64,000 bases of DNA, taken from NCBI GenBank assembly GCA_947458265.1, contig CANGYF010000012.1, forward strand, positions 1 through 64,000. The letters run 5' to 3'. A model generated the notes under the pieces. It made no database searches, was not told the DNA's origin, and saw only the letters and a program-made list of their open reading frames with translations. The translations under genes were made by a program, and so were the position numbers. Each line of letters starts with the position of its first letter. The first letter of the stretch is position 1. Origin of the DNA: Betaproteobacteria bacterium (GTDB lineage Bacteria > Pseudomonadota > Gammaproteobacteria > Burkholderiales > CAIKXV01). Below are positions 1-8,712 of this stretch, one piece after another.

Positions 1-1350
1 CGAGCCCCAGATGCGCTCTTCCTCGCCGCGTTCGGCGACCAGCGCCTCCACGGTGGCGAGCACCAGGTCGATCGCCTGCTGCGCCTTGTCCGAGCCGTCG
101 TTGCCGACCGGATCGGCGGGATGGATCGCCGCCGGGTTGGTGCCAGGCCTGGCGGCCAGGCGTGCCTCGGCGGCAGCGGCGTCGGCAGCCGCCGCCTCGG
201 CGGCCGCCCGGGCGAGCGCCTCGGCCTCGGCTTCCGCCAGCCGTGCGGCCTCCGCGAGTGCCGCCTTGCTGCCTGCACGCGGGCGCCGGGTCCGGCCTTT
301 GGTGGCCGGTGCCGCCGCATCGGCCGGTGTTGCTTCGCCTGCAACCTCTGCTACCGGTGCGTCGGGTACCGCCGGCGCCGGCACCGCGGCGGCCTCCTGC
401 ACGGCCTCGTCGGTTGCGTCCGCAGCGCCTGCGGCCTCTGCTGCAGCCGCCGCGGCACCGCGACGCGATCCACCCCGCGCCCGGGTGCTCTTGGCACGCG
501 CACGTCCGCGCGGTGCGGGTGCCGCGCCCTCCCCGGCTTCGGCTGCCGGGACCACGCCATCGGCGACGGTGACGTCGGCCGGTGCAGCGTCCGGGGCAGC
601 ATCCAGGGCGGCCTGCTGCGCGGCCGGATCGACGACCGGATCGACGACCGGTCCGGCGGACAGTACGCCATCGGTCGCCTCTGCAGCGGCATCGGCCACC
701 GCTTCGGCGCTGCGGCCGCGCGGCCCGCCCCGCGACGAGCCGCGCAGCGATTCATGCAGCGGCAGCGGCGGGCCGACCATCGGCTGCACTGCATGGCCGC
801 TGCCATCCGACCGTGACGAAGCAGGACGGCGCGACGAGCCGGAACGTCCGCGCGGCATGCCGCCGCGGCCCGCCGGCTGCTCGCGCACCAGGTCGTCGTA
901 GTAGATGAACTCGTCGCAGATGTTGATCAGCAGGTCGGAGGTCGACTGCTTCACGCCGACGCCGATCACCGTCTTCGCGTTCTCGCGCAGCTTGGCCACC
1001 AGCGGCGAGAAGTCGGAGTCGCCGGTGAGCAGCACGAAGGTATCGAGGTGGGCCTTGGTGTAGCAGAGGTCCAGCGCATCGACGACCATGCGGATGTCGG
1101 CGGAGTTCTTGCCGGACTGGCGCACGTGCGGGATCTCGATCAGTTCGAACGAGGCCTCATGCATCGAGCGCTTGAACTGCTTGTAGCGGTCCCAGTCGCA
1201 GTAGGCCTTGCGCACGACGATATTGCCCTTGAGCAGCAATCGCTCGAGCACCTTGTCGATGTCGAACTTCGAATAGTTGGCGTCGCGTACGCCGAGGGCC
1301 ACGTTCTCGAAATCGCAGAACACGGCCATGTTGGTGATCTCAGTCGCCAT
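1..1350 (-). CDS. NYN-domain protein with C-terminal OST-HTH/LOTUS start (partial)
   Basis: Partial gene: it starts at 1350 and runs off the window at position 1 with the frame still open (450 residues seen). Residues 1-155 form a NYN (LabA/DUF88-like) PIN-fold nuclease domain. Acidic residues typical of the metal site are visible: D13 in FCDFEN, D85 and D91, and D111/D113 in LLTGDSDFSPL. Residues 160-410 are a long Ala/Pro/Arg-rich low-complexity linker. From about residue 415 the sequence (DKAQQAIDLV then ERGEEERIWGS) looks like the beginning of an OST-HTH/LOTUS domain, cut by the edge. By family knowledge NYN plus LOTUS proteins are predicted RNA-binding nucleases; the substrate is unknown. 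The gene points away from rdgB (75-bp gap, same strand) and could be cotranscribed with it. Domain assignment is confident, function is not. Confidence 0.85.
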   Translation of the reverse strand, partial: MATEITNMAVFCDFENVALGVRDANYSKFDIDKVLERLLLKGNIVVRKAYCDWDRYKQFKRSMHEASFELIEIPHVRQSGKNSADIRMVVDALDLCYTKAHLDTFVLLTGDSDFSPLVAKLRENAKTVIGVGVKQSTSDLLINICDEFIYYDDLVREQPAGRGGMPRGRSGSSRRPASSRSDGSGHAVQPMVGPPLPLHESLRGSSRGGPRGRSAEAVADAAAEATDGVLSAGPVVDPVVDPAAQQAALDAAPDAAPADVTVADGVVPAAEAGEGAAPAPRGRARAKSTRARGGSRRGAAAAAAEAAGAADATDEAVQEAAAVPAPAVPDAPVAEVAGEATPADAAAPATKGRTRRPRAGSKAALAEAARLAEAEAEALARAAAEAAAADAAAAEARLAARPGTNPAAIHPADPVGNDGSDKAQQAIDLVLATVEALVAERGEEERIWGS

Positions 1351-1425
1351 CGACAGGCATCCTCACAGGGGGACCCGCGGGCAGCGCCACGCGGAGAGTC
1401 CCGCCACCGGTGTACCGGCGGATTT

Positions 1426-2022
1426 TCAGAAATCCGAGCGCAGCTTGTCGGCGATGCTCGCCAGCGCCAGCGCACGGTGGCTGATCCGGTTCTTCTGCTC
1501 CGCCGGCATCTGTGCCACGGTAAGGCCGGTCGAAGGGATCAGGAACCACGGATCGTAGCCGAAGCCGCCCTCGCCGGCGGCGGCATGGGCCACTTCGCCC
1601 GCCCAGAGGCCTTCGCCGATCAGCGGCTGGGGGTCGTCGGCCGAGCGCACCACCACGATCACGCAGTAGTAGTGTGCGCGCCGATCGGCGACGCCGTCGA
1701 GCGCGGCGATCAGTTTCTCGTTGTTGCGCGCATCCGATTTCGGCTCGCCCGCATAGCGCGCGGAATGCACGCCCGGGGCACCGCCCAGCGCCGTGACGCA
1801 GATGCCCGAGTCGTCGGCCAGGGCCGGCAGCCCGGTCGCGGCCGACGCATGCCGTGCCTTGGCCAACGCGTTCTCGATGAACGTGCAGTGGGGCTCCGGC
1901 GCATCGCCCACGCCAAGCGTCCCCTGCGGGATCACCTCGAACGCGAGCGGGGCGAGGATGTGGTCGATCTCGCGCAGCTTGCCGGCATTGCCGCTGGCGA
2001 TCACCAGGCGGGTGCGCGCCAT
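1426..2022 (-). CDS. rdgB: dITP/XTP pyrophosphatase (RdgB/HAM1)
   Basis: Non-canonical purine nucleoside triphosphate pyrophosphatase, which hydrolyses dITP, ITP and XTP to the monophosphate to keep deaminated purines out of nucleic acids. The 198-residue length is normal for the family. The N-terminal phosphate-binding motif ASGNAGKLREI (residues 9-19) and the conserved block ALADDSGICVTALGGAPGV with the following HSARYAG are present; C-terminal SHRALAL is also typical. The ATG at 2022 lies one base from the stop of rph (2024), so the two are almost certainly one transcript, an order seen often in betaproteobacteria (rph-rdgB). Confidence 0.97.
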   Translation of the reverse strand: MARTRLVIASGNAGKLREIDHILAPLAFEVIPQGTLGVGDAPEPHCTFIENALAKARHASAATGLPALADDSGICVTALGGAPGVHSARYAGEPKSDARNNEKLIAALDGVADRRAHYYCVIVVVRSADDPQPLIGEGLWAGEVAHAAAGEGGFGYDPWFLIPSTGLTVAQMPAEQKNRISHRALALASIADKLRSDF

Positions 2023-2023
2023 G

Positions 2024-2815
2024 TCAGGCCTGCCTGCCAGCCACGCCGGTCGCCAACGCCTGTTCCTGCAGCGCGACCAGTTCCGAGATGCCCTTCTGCG
2101 CCAGCGCGAGCAGCGCGTCCATCTCCGCGCGCGAGAACGCCTCGCCCTCGGCCGTGCCCTGTACCTCGATGAAGCGGCCGCTGCCGTTCATCACGACGTT
2201 CATGTCGGTGTCGCAGTCGGAATCTTCCGCATAGTCGAGGTCGAGCACCGGGGTACCGCGCCAGACGCCAACCGATACCGCTGCGACATGGTCGCGGATC
2301 GGCAGCGCCGGGATCAATCCCCGGCGTACCAGCCCGGAAAGCGCATCGTGCACGGCCACGAACGCACCGGTGATGCTGGCGGTGCGGGTGCCGCCATCGG
2401 CCTGGATGACGTCGCAGTCGATCTGCAGCGTGCGCTCGCCCAGCGCGGTGAGATCGACCGCGGCGCGCAGCGAACGGCCGATCAACCGCTGGATCTCCTG
2501 GGTGCGGCCGGACTGCTTGCCGCGCGCGGCCTCGCGCGCCATGCGCGTATGGGTGGAGCGCGGCAGCATGCCGTACTCGGCAGTCATCCAGCCCTGGCCC
2601 TTGCCGCGCAGGAAACCCGGCACCCCTTCCTCGATGCTGGCGGTGCAGATCACTCGGGTGTCGCCGGCGGTGACCAGCACCGAACCTTCGGCATGGCGGG
2701 TGAACCCGCGCTCGAGGGTCACCCGACGCAGGGCGGAAGGCGCACGCCCGCTGGGGCGTGCGGTGGCGGCGGTGGCGGCGCTGGAGGCGACGGCGGGACT
2801 GGCGGGCTGGGTCAT
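2024..2815 (-). CDS. rph: Ribonuclease PH
   Basis: Phosphorolytic 3'-5' exoribonuclease that trims tRNA 3' ends. The core, starting at [20 protein letters not shown], is full length, with the diagnostic [19 protein letters not shown] segment and [20 protein letters not shown] place the start at 2815 (MTQPASPAV), giving 263 residues, about 22 more than typical RNase PH; this Ala/Ser/Pro-rich extension could be non-native, but no closer ATG exists before the core. An upstream ATG at 2950 would read through a 9-bp tandem repeat as Val-Arg-Met repeats and is rejected. Divergent from yicC (134-bp gap) and followed directly by rdgB. Confidence 0.95.
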   Translation of the reverse strand: MTQPASPAVASSAATAATARPSGRAPSALRRVTLERGFTRHAEGSVLVTAGDTRVICTASIEEGVPGFLRGKGQGWMTAEYGMLPRSTHTRMAREAARGKQSGRTQEIQRLIGRSLRAAVDLTALGERTLQIDCDVIQADGGTRTASITGAFVAVHDALSGLVRRGLIPALPIRDHVAAVSVGVWRGTPVLDLDYAEDSDCDTDMNVVMNGSGRFIEVQGTAEGEAFSRAEMDALLALAQKGISELVALQEQALATGVAGRQA

Positions 2816-2902
2816 CTGGGCTGGGCGCTGTGCTATCGTCAATGCGAGGCGCGGATTGTCTGCGCTGGCGCCCACGCTTACAACCCCCGCCTCGGGCACC
2901 GC

Positions 2903-2938
2903 ACGTACCACACGTACCATACGCACCATACGTACTAC
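2903..2938. repeat. Four 9-bp tandem repeats between rph and yicC
   Basis: Four adjacent 9-bp units with consensus ACGTACCAT: acgtaccac (2903), acgtaccat (2912), acgcaccat (2921) and acgtactac (2930). The array ends 11 bases before the yicC ATG and sits 87 bases upstream of the chosen rph start, so it falls in the divergent promoter/leader region. Whether it is an operator array or replication slippage cannot be told from one sequence. Confidence 0.8.
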
Positions 2939-2949
2939 AGGCAGGCACA

Positions 2950-3825
2950 ATGGCAGGCAAGATCAGCAGCATGACCGGCTACGCGGTGGCCACGCGCGAA
3001 CTGCCCCAGGGCGTGTTCACGATGGAGCTGCGCGCGGTGAACAACCGCTTCCTCGACCTGCAGTTCCGCATGCCCGAGGAACTGCGCCCGTTCGAGCAGC
3101 CGATGCGCGAGATGATCGCCTCGAAGGTCGGCCGCGGCAAGGTCGAGTGCCGGGTGTCGATCAACGCCGCGGGCACTGGCGGCACGCAGGGCTCGCTCGA
3201 TCCGGCGGCGCTGGCGAACCTGCTGGAACTGGCCACTGCGGTGCGCACCGCGGCACCCGGTGCGCCGGCCCTGGGCGTGGCCGAGATCCTGCGCTGGCCG
3301 GGCGTGCTGGTCACCCAGGCGCTCGCCGGCGATGCCCTGCGCGAAGTGGTCCTGGCGCTGTGCACCGAGGCGCTGGCGCAGTTCAATGCCTCGCGCGAGC
3401 GCGAGGGCGACAAGCTGCGCACCTTCATTCTCGAGCGCGCCGACGGCGTGGCTGCCATCGTCACCGACGTCAAGCCGCGCATCCCGGCCCTGCTCGCCGC
3501 CCAGCGCGAGAAGCTGCTGGCGAGGCTGGCCGACGCCGGGATCGCGGCCGACCCGGAGCGGCTCGCCCAGGAACTGGTGCTCTACGCATCGAAGATCGAC
3601 GTCGAGGAAGAGCTGTCGCGGCTGTCGGCCCATGTAGATGAACTGCGGCGCACGCTGGCGCGCGGCGGGGCGATGGGCAAGCGGCTCGACTTCCTGATGC
3701 AGGAGTTCAACCGCGAATCCAACACGCTGGGGTCGAAGTCGGTCGACACCAGCACCACCCAGGCCGCCATCGAGCTCAAGGTACTGATCGAGCAGATGCG
3801 CGAGCAGATCCAGAATGTCGAATAA
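2950..3825 (+). CDS. yicC: YicC-family endoribonuclease
   Basis: UPF0701/YicC protein, 291 residues, a family shown in E. coli and Bacillus to have endoribonuclease activity towards small RNAs and other transcripts. The N-terminal signature [12 protein letters not shown] and [11 protein letters not shown]-like segment (here [19 protein letters not shown]) and the C-terminal [20 protein letters not shown] block are both conserved. Start ATG at 2950; the stop TAA at 3823-3825 touches the gmk ATG at 3826, so the two are translationally adjacent. The yicC-gmk-rpoZ-spoT order is a conserved proteobacterial cluster. Confidence 0.95.
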   Translation: MAGKISSMTGYAVATRELPQGVFTMELRAVNNRFLDLQFRMPEELRPFEQPMREMIASKVGRGKVECRVSINAAGTGGTQGSLDPAALANLLELATAVRTAAPGAPALGVAEILRWPGVLVTQALAGDALREVVLALCTEALAQFNASREREGDKLRTFILERADGVAAIVTDVKPRIPALLAAQREKLLARLADAGIAADPERLAQELVLYASKIDVEEELSRLSAHVDELRRTLARGGAMGKRLDFLMQEFNRESNTLGSKSVDTSTTQAAIELKVLIEQMREQIQNVE

Positions 3826-4434
3826 ATGAGCGGCTGCCTGTTTGTCGTCAGCGCGCCCTCGGGCGCAGGCAAGACCTCGCTGGTCAATGCCCTGCTCGCC
3901 GCCGACCCGGCGGTGCGCAAGTCGGTCTCGTACACCACGCGTGCACCTCGCCCCGGCGAGGCGGACGGCCACGACTACCATTTCGTCGCGATGCCCGAGT
4001 TCGAGCGGATGATCGAGGCGGACGACCTGCTCGAACACGCCCGGGTGCACGGCAACTGCTACGGCACCGGCCGCACCTGGGTGCTCGATGCGCTGGCCGC
4101 CGGCGACGACATCGTGCTCGAGATCGACTGGCAGGGCGCGCAGCAGGTGCGCCGCCTGTATCCGCTCGCCGTCAGCGTGTTCATCCTGCCGCCCTCCATC
4201 GAGGCACTGGAATCGCGCCTGCGCGGCCGGGGGCAGGACAGCGAGGAAGTGATCGCGCGCCGGGTGCAGGCTGCACGGGCCGAGATCGCCCATGTCGCCG
4301 AATTCGACTATGTTATAGTGAACTCGGTATTCGCTACCGCTGCGCGTGAACTGCAGAGCATCGTGATCGCGCACCGCCTGAAGCGTCCCGCGCAACTCGC
4401 ACGCCATCAGGCGCTGACCGACGCGCTCAGATGA
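3826..4434 (+). CDS. gmk: Guanylate kinase
   Basis: Phosphorylates GMP to GDP with ATP, in the same operon as the (p)ppGpp enzyme that consumes GDP/GTP. P-loop SAPSGAGKTSL at residues 8-18; the GMP-binding block SYTTRAPRPGEADGHDYHF follows at about residues 38-56; lid and C-terminal helices are complete. 202 residues, normal length. Starts directly at the yicC stop codon. Confidence 0.97.
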   Translation: MSGCLFVVSAPSGAGKTSLVNALLAADPAVRKSVSYTTRAPRPGEADGHDYHFVAMPEFERMIEADDLLEHARVHGNCYGTGRTWVLDALAAGDDIVLEIDWQGAQQVRRLYPLAVSVFILPPSIEALESRLRGRGQDSEEVIARRVQAARAEIAHVAEFDYVIVNSVFATAARELQSIVIAHRLKRPAQLARHQALTDALR

Positions 4435-4479
4435 ACCCTCCCGGCGTGCCCCGCACGCCAGGCAGCCGGAGATTTCGAC

Positions 4480-4689
4480 ATGGCCCGTATCACCGTAGAC
4501 GACGCCCTCAAGCAGGTCACCAACCGGTTCGAACTGACCCTCGCCGCCACCTATCGCGCGCGTCAGTTGACGATGGGCGCCACCCCGCTGGTCGAGGCGA
4601 ACAAGGACAAGCCGACGGTGATCGCGCTGCGCGAGATCGCCACGGGCAAGATCGGCCTGGACATCATCCACCGCGCGCCGAACGCCTGA
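4480..4689 (+). CDS. rpoZ: RNA polymerase omega subunit
   Basis: Omega subunit, 69 residues, helps assembly of beta-prime and mediates one ppGpp-binding site on RNA polymerase. The family start [11 protein letters not shown] and the conserved [16 protein letters not shown] are complete; C-terminal tail is short, as in most betaproteobacteria. Lies 45 bases after gmk and 167 bases before spoT. Confidence 0.97.
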   Translation: MARITVDDALKQVTNRFELTLAATYRARQLTMGATPLVEANKDKPTVIALREIATGKIGLDIIHRAPNA

Positions 4690-4755
4690 GCCATGCAGGG
4701 CGCCGCGCGCCCGCCTGCTCCCGTGCGATCCGCAATCGAGGATCGCGATGGACAG

Positions 4756-4786
4756 CGCCGCCCCGAGCCGAAGGCCCCGGGCGGCG
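4756..4786 (+). terminator. Possible hairpin between rpoZ and spoT
   Basis: An 8-bp perfect stem CGCCGCCC (4756-4763) / GGGCGGCG (4779-4786) with a 15-base loop, followed by ttgtgctttct rather than a clean T-run. It could be a weak terminator or attenuator reducing read-through into spoT; GC-rich DNA makes chance hairpins common. Confidence 0.35.
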
Positions 4787-4856
4787 TTGTGCTTTCTGGT
4801 AGGCTCGAGCGGTCGAAACATGGACGGCCGAACCACCCACCCGGGCTGAAGCGCTG

Positions 4857-6992
4857 ATGGTCGAAGCCGAACTGCTGTTCAAGGACCTTACGTCCTACCT
4901 CAAGGCAGACGACGTATCGAGGCTGCAGCGCGCCTACGCGTTCAGCGAAGCCGCGCACCACGGCCAGTTCCGCAAGAGTGGAGAGCCCTACATCTCGCAT
5001 CCGCTGGCGGTGGCGAAGATCCTCGCCCAGTGGCACCTCGATCCGCAGGCGCTGACCGCGGCGCTGCTGCATGACGTGATGGAAGACACCGCGGTCACCA
5101 AGGAAGAGATCGCGGAATCGTTCGGCAAGCCGGTCGCCGAACTGGTCGACGGCGTTTCGAAGATCGACGCGATCGAGTTCCAGACCAAGGAAGACTTCCA
5201 GGCCGAGAACTTCCGGAAGATGCTGCTGGCGATGGCGCGCGACGTGCGCGTGATCCTGATCAAGCTCGCCGACCGCCTGCACAACATGCGCACGATGCAG
5301 GTGATGGATCCGTTGCGCAAGAAGCGCATCGCGCGCGAGACGCTCGACATCTACGCGCCGATCGCCAACCGGCTCGGCCTGAACAGCATCTACCAGGAAC
5401 TGGAAGACCTGTCCTTCCGCTACCTGCACCCGACACGCTACCGGGTACTCGCCAAGGCCTTGAAGACCTCGCGCGGCAACCGGCGCGAGGTGGTCGGCAA
5501 GGTCCTCGACGCGATCCTCGCGCGCCTGAAGGAAGGCGGCATCGAACCCTCGGTCACCGGGCGCGAGAAGCACCTGTACTCGATCTACAACAAGATGCTC
5601 GAGAAGCAGCTGTCGTTCGCGCAGGTACAGGACATCTATGGCTTCCGTGTGATCGTGAAGGACGTGCCGTCCTGCTACCTGGCGCTGGGCGTGCTGCACG
5701 GGCTGTACAAGCCCTTCCCGGGAAAGTTCAAGGACTACATCGCGATCCCCAAGGCCAACGGCTACCAGTCGCTGCACACCACGCTGTTCGGGCCGTTCGG
5801 CATGCCGCTGGAAGTGCAGATCCGGACCCGCGAGATGCACAAGATCGCCGAGGCCGGGGTCGCCTCGCACTGGCTGTACAAGACCTCGGACGCCGACCTG
5901 AACGAGTTGCACCAGAAGACCCACCAGTGGCTGCAGAGCCTGCTGGAGCTGCAGACGACCTCGGGCACCGCGGTCGAGTTCCTGGAACACCTGAAGGTCG
6001 ACCTGTTCCCGGACGAGGTCTACGTGTTCACGCCGAAGGGCAAGATCATGGCGCTGCCGCGCGGCGCGACCGCGGTCGACTTCGCCTACTTCGTGCACAC
6101 CGACATCGGCAACCGGGCGATCGCGGTGAAGATCAACGACGAGCTGATGCCCCTGCGCACCGAGCTGAAGAACGGCGACCGGCTGGACATCATCACCGCG
6201 GTGAAGGCACGACCGAACCCGGCGTGGCTGAACTTCGTGGCCACCGCACGCGCACGCTCGCAGATCCGCCACTACCTGAAGACCATGCAACTCGAGGAGT
6301 CGGTGCACCTGGGCGAGCGCCTGCTGAACCAGGCGCTGGCGACGCTCAAGGGCAACCCGGCGGAGATCGATGCCGACAGCTGGGAGAAATTCCTGCGCGA
6401 GTCCGGCGCGAAGAGCCGGGCCGAACTCCATGCCGACATCGGCCTGGGCAAGCGGCTGGCGGCGGTGGTCGCGGCGAGCCTCCTGCAGCGCGCCGGCAGC
6501 GCCCCGTCCGAGCAGCAGATGCCGGGCACCATCCTGATCCGCGGCACCGAGGGCATGGGGGCGCAGCTCGCGCGCTGCTGCAACCCGATCCCGGGCGATC
6601 CGGTGATCGGCCTGGTCAGCAAGGGCCAGGGCATCGTGATCCACACGCAGGACTGCCCGGTCATCCGCAAGAGCCGGCACGAATCCGACCGCTGGGTCGA
6701 CGTGCAGTGGGACGACAAGACCCGGCGCCACTTCCTGGTGAACATCCGGCTGTCGGTGGCGAACGAACGCGGCGTGCTGGCCCGGGTGGCCGGCGGCATC
6801 GCGGAAGCCGGCTCGAACATCGACAACGTGAGCGTCGAACAGTCCGACTCGAGTGCCTACTCGACGATGAACTTCACGCTGCAGGTGACCAACCGCTTCC
6901 ACCTGGCGCAGATCATGAAGCGACTGCGGCTGATCCCCGAGGTGGTGCGCATCGTGCGGGTGAAAGGCCAGCCGAAGGAACGCGACCATTGA
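4857..6992 (+). CDS. spoT: Bifunctional (p)ppGpp synthetase/hydrolase (SpoT/Rel)
   Basis: Makes and degrades the stringent-response alarmone. Of 711 residues, the N-terminal HD hydrolase domain (about 25-200) keeps H48 in YISHPLAVA, the H72-D73 pair in LLHDVMEDT and D139 in KLADRLHNMRTM, so hydrolysis should be intact. The synthetase domain follows (about 235-350: GREKHLYSIYNKM, QDIYGFRV, KANGYQSLHTTLFG). A TGS domain covers about 385-445 (VYVFTPKGKIMALPRGATAV), and a C-terminal ACT domain is at about 628-708 (NERGVLARVAGGIAEAGSNI). With all four parts present it is a long RSH protein of the SpoT/Rel type. Clustered after rpoZ as in E. coli; a TauE-type gene follows 4 bases after the stop. 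Confidence 0.97.
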   Translation: MVEAELLFKDLTSYLKADDVSRLQRAYAFSEAAHHGQFRKSGEPYISHPLAVAKILAQWHLDPQALTAALLHDVMEDTAVTKEEIAESFGKPVAELVDGVSKIDAIEFQTKEDFQAENFRKMLLAMARDVRVILIKLADRLHNMRTMQVMDPLRKKRIARETLDIYAPIANRLGLNSIYQELEDLSFRYLHPTRYRVLAKALKTSRGNRREVVGKVLDAILARLKEGGIEPSVTGREKHLYSIYNKMLEKQLSFAQVQDIYGFRVIVKDVPSCYLALGVLHGLYKPFPGKFKDYIAIPKANGYQSLHTTLFGPFGMPLEVQIRTREMHKIAEAGVASHWLYKTSDADLNELHQKTHQWLQSLLELQTTSGTAVEFLEHLKVDLFPDEVYVFTPKGKIMALPRGATAVDFAYFVHTDIGNRAIAVKINDELMPLRTELKNGDRLDIITAVKARPNPAWLNFVATARARSQIRHYLKTMQLEESVHLGERLLNQALATLKGNPAEIDADSWEKFLRESGAKSRAELHADIGLGKRLAAVVAASLLQRAGSAPSEQQMPGTILIRGTEGMGAQLARCCNPIPGDPVIGLVSKGQGIVIHTQDCPVIRKSRHESDRWVDVQWDDKTRRHFLVNIRLSVANERGVLARVAGGIAEAGSNIDNVSVEQSDSSAYSTMNFTLQVTNRFHLAQIMKRLRLIPEVVRIVRVKGQPKERDH

Positions 6993-6996
6993 CCTC

Positions 6997-7737
6997 ATGG
7001 ACGGCCTGAGCGCCTTCCAGCTGGCCTGGGCAGCACTGATCTTCACGGCCGGCTTCGCGATCCGCAACCTGGCCGGCTTCGGCGCGATCCTGATCCCGGC
7101 GCTCGCGCTGTTCCTGCCGCTGAGCCTGGTGGTACCGGTGGTCACGCTGATCGCGGTGCTGTCGTCGATCGGCATCGCGGTGCGCCACCGCGACCGGATT
7201 GCCTGGCGCGACCTGCGGCCGCTGCTGCCCTGGAGCCTGGGCGGCGTGGCGGTGGGCCTGTACCTGTTCGAGCGGCTCGGAGACGATGCGCTCGTCACCG
7301 CGCTTGGCGTCTTCGTTGCCGGTTTCGGCCTGTGGTCGCTGTTCAAGGGCGATCGGACATCGACCGGTCCGCGGCTGCCACGCTGGCTGGTCGTACCGCC
7401 ACTGGCGACATTCGCGGCGATCGTGGGCACGACCTTCGGCGGACTGGCGGGGCCGGTGTACGGCGTCTATCTGGAATGGCTGAAGCTCGACAAGCACGCG
7501 TTCCGGGCGTCGATGTCGGCGGTGCTGGTCGTGCTCGGCAGCCTGCGCGGACTCGGCTACCTGACGCTAGGCCATTTCGACCGCGGCACGCTGTTGCTGG
7601 CCGCGCTCGCCCTGCCCTGTGCACTGCTCGGGCTGGGCATCGGGGCACGGATGCATGCACGCGCGACCCCGTCCGGCTTCCGCCGCATCGTCGCGATCCT
7701 GCTGGTGGCCTCCGGCGGCGCGCTGCTGCTGCGCTGA
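6997..7737 (+). CDS. TauE/SafE-family membrane permease
   Basis: Sulfite-exporter TauE/SafE family (DUF81) protein of 246 residues with about seven or eight hydrophobic membrane spans. The paired repeats of the family can be recognised: GFAIRNLAGFGAILIPALAL near the N-terminus and TFGGLAGPVYGVYLEW in the second half. Family members move sulfite, sulfoacetate, taurine-derived or other small organosulfur anions; the substrate here is not inferable. It starts 4 bases after spoT stops, so it probably rides on that transcript, without an obvious functional link. Converges with the barrel gene at 7745. Confidence 0.85.
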   Translation: MDGLSAFQLAWAALIFTAGFAIRNLAGFGAILIPALALFLPLSLVVPVVTLIAVLSSIGIAVRHRDRIAWRDLRPLLPWSLGGVAVGLYLFERLGDDALVTALGVFVAGFGLWSLFKGDRTSTGPRLPRWLVVPPLATFAAIVGTTFGGLAGPVYGVYLEWLKLDKHAFRASMSAVLVVLGSLRGLGYLTLGHFDRGTLLLAALALPCALLGLGIGARMHARATPSGFRRIVAILLVASGGALLLR

Positions 7738-7744
7738 CCCTGGC

Positions 7745-8455
7745 CTAGAACAGGTACATCAGGGACAGCGACCACAGGCCGGCGCGGGCGCGTCCGGACG
7801 GCAGCGGCGAGTCGCCGACTTCGTTGTAGTGCTCGTACTCGGCGCGCAATGCCAGACCGCGCGGCAACTGGTACTGAAGGCCGGCGCCAACTACCGGGGA
7901 AATCTTCCATTCGCGGTCGGACACCTCACCGCGGCCCACGACCGCCGGGAAGTTGCTGCTGTTCTCGCGCACCCGGGCGTAGCCGAAACCGACCTTGCCG
8001 AAGGCCGAGAAGCCGGTGTTGCCGAACGGGATCGATCCGACGCCGGCCAGCTTCACCGCATCGACCTTGTATTCGAGTTTCGCAGTACCGCCCACACCGG
8101 TGTAGGAGACCGAATTGCGACCCAGGTTGTCGTAGCCGCCTTCGACCGCCAGCCACGGCAGCAGCCGGTAGCCCGCGAAGAACTTGTACGCGGTATCGCT
8201 TTCGTCGAACGCGGTGGCGGTGCCGGCCGGGCCGATGGCGAAATCGCCGGTCTTGAAGCCCAAGCGGGACTGACCCATGCCGAAACCGGTGTACCAACCG
8301 GTGCCAGACGATGACTGGGCCAGGGCGGGGACGCCGGCCGTCATCAGGAAGGCCGCGCAGCCTGCCACCGAGACGGCTGCAGCCACATCGCGCAACCGCT
8401 GGCGTGCCGGTGCGGCAGTCCTGATCCCGGCGTCTGCTGCAATCGCGGTCGTCAT
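7745..8455 (-). CDS. Outer-membrane beta-barrel protein (OmpA-like barrel)
   Basis: 236 residues. An N-terminal Sec signal peptide is visible (hydrophobic stretch about 28-42, ending ALA|Q near residue 47), preceded by an unusually long 25-residue n-region, so the true start may lie downstream of 8455. The mature part alternates polar and hydrophobic residues in about eight strands (WYTGFGMGQSRLGF, YKFFAGYRLLPWLAVEGGYDNLG, LALRAEYEHYNEVGD) and ends in Leu-Met-Tyr-Leu-Phe, the terminal aromatic that marks BAM substrates. Best match in style is the OmpA N-terminal barrel/porin-like domain without a peptidoglycan-binding domain. Specific role unknown. Confidence 0.8.
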   Translation of the reverse strand: MTTAIAADAGIRTAAPARQRLRDVAAAVSVAGCAAFLMTAGVPALAQSSSGTGWYTGFGMGQSRLGFKTGDFAIGPAGTATAFDESDTAYKFFAGYRLLPWLAVEGGYDNLGRNSVSYTGVGGTAKLEYKVDAVKLAGVGSIPFGNTGFSAFGKVGFGYARVRENSSNFPAVVGRGEVSDREWKISPVVGAGLQYQLPRGLALRAEYEHYNEVGDSPLPSGRARAGLWSLSLMYLF

Positions 8456-8712
8456 GGTGGAATCCCCGTTTCTTCAGTGTCCTGGCCGATGATACCAACC
8501 GCCTCCCCGGAACCCAAGCTAAACGGCTCCGAGGGGGCATGGCAAGTCGGCCACAGACGATGTATCCATATCGGCAGCAAGGGCCGCTCACTGAAGCATG
8601 CATTGGCCAGGCCGGGCACAGGGCCGGTATGCTCGCGCAAGCCGAACGGGCGCAGTACACCCCGGCCCACGTCTGAATCAACCAGATCACCCACGGACCC
8701 GCACACGATCCC

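Noticed and set aside
11-901. Long plus-strand open frame of about 296 codons at the window start
   Set aside because: It is the complement of the Ala/Pro-rich linker of the NYN protein and consists of Ser/Ala runs without any start site support.
4563-7430. A 955-codon open frame on the minus strand, opposite spoT
   Set aside because: It is antisense to a clearly conserved gene. In GC-rich DNA the opposite frame is often free of stops; the translation is low-complexity (Arg/His/Asp/Val) with no domain.
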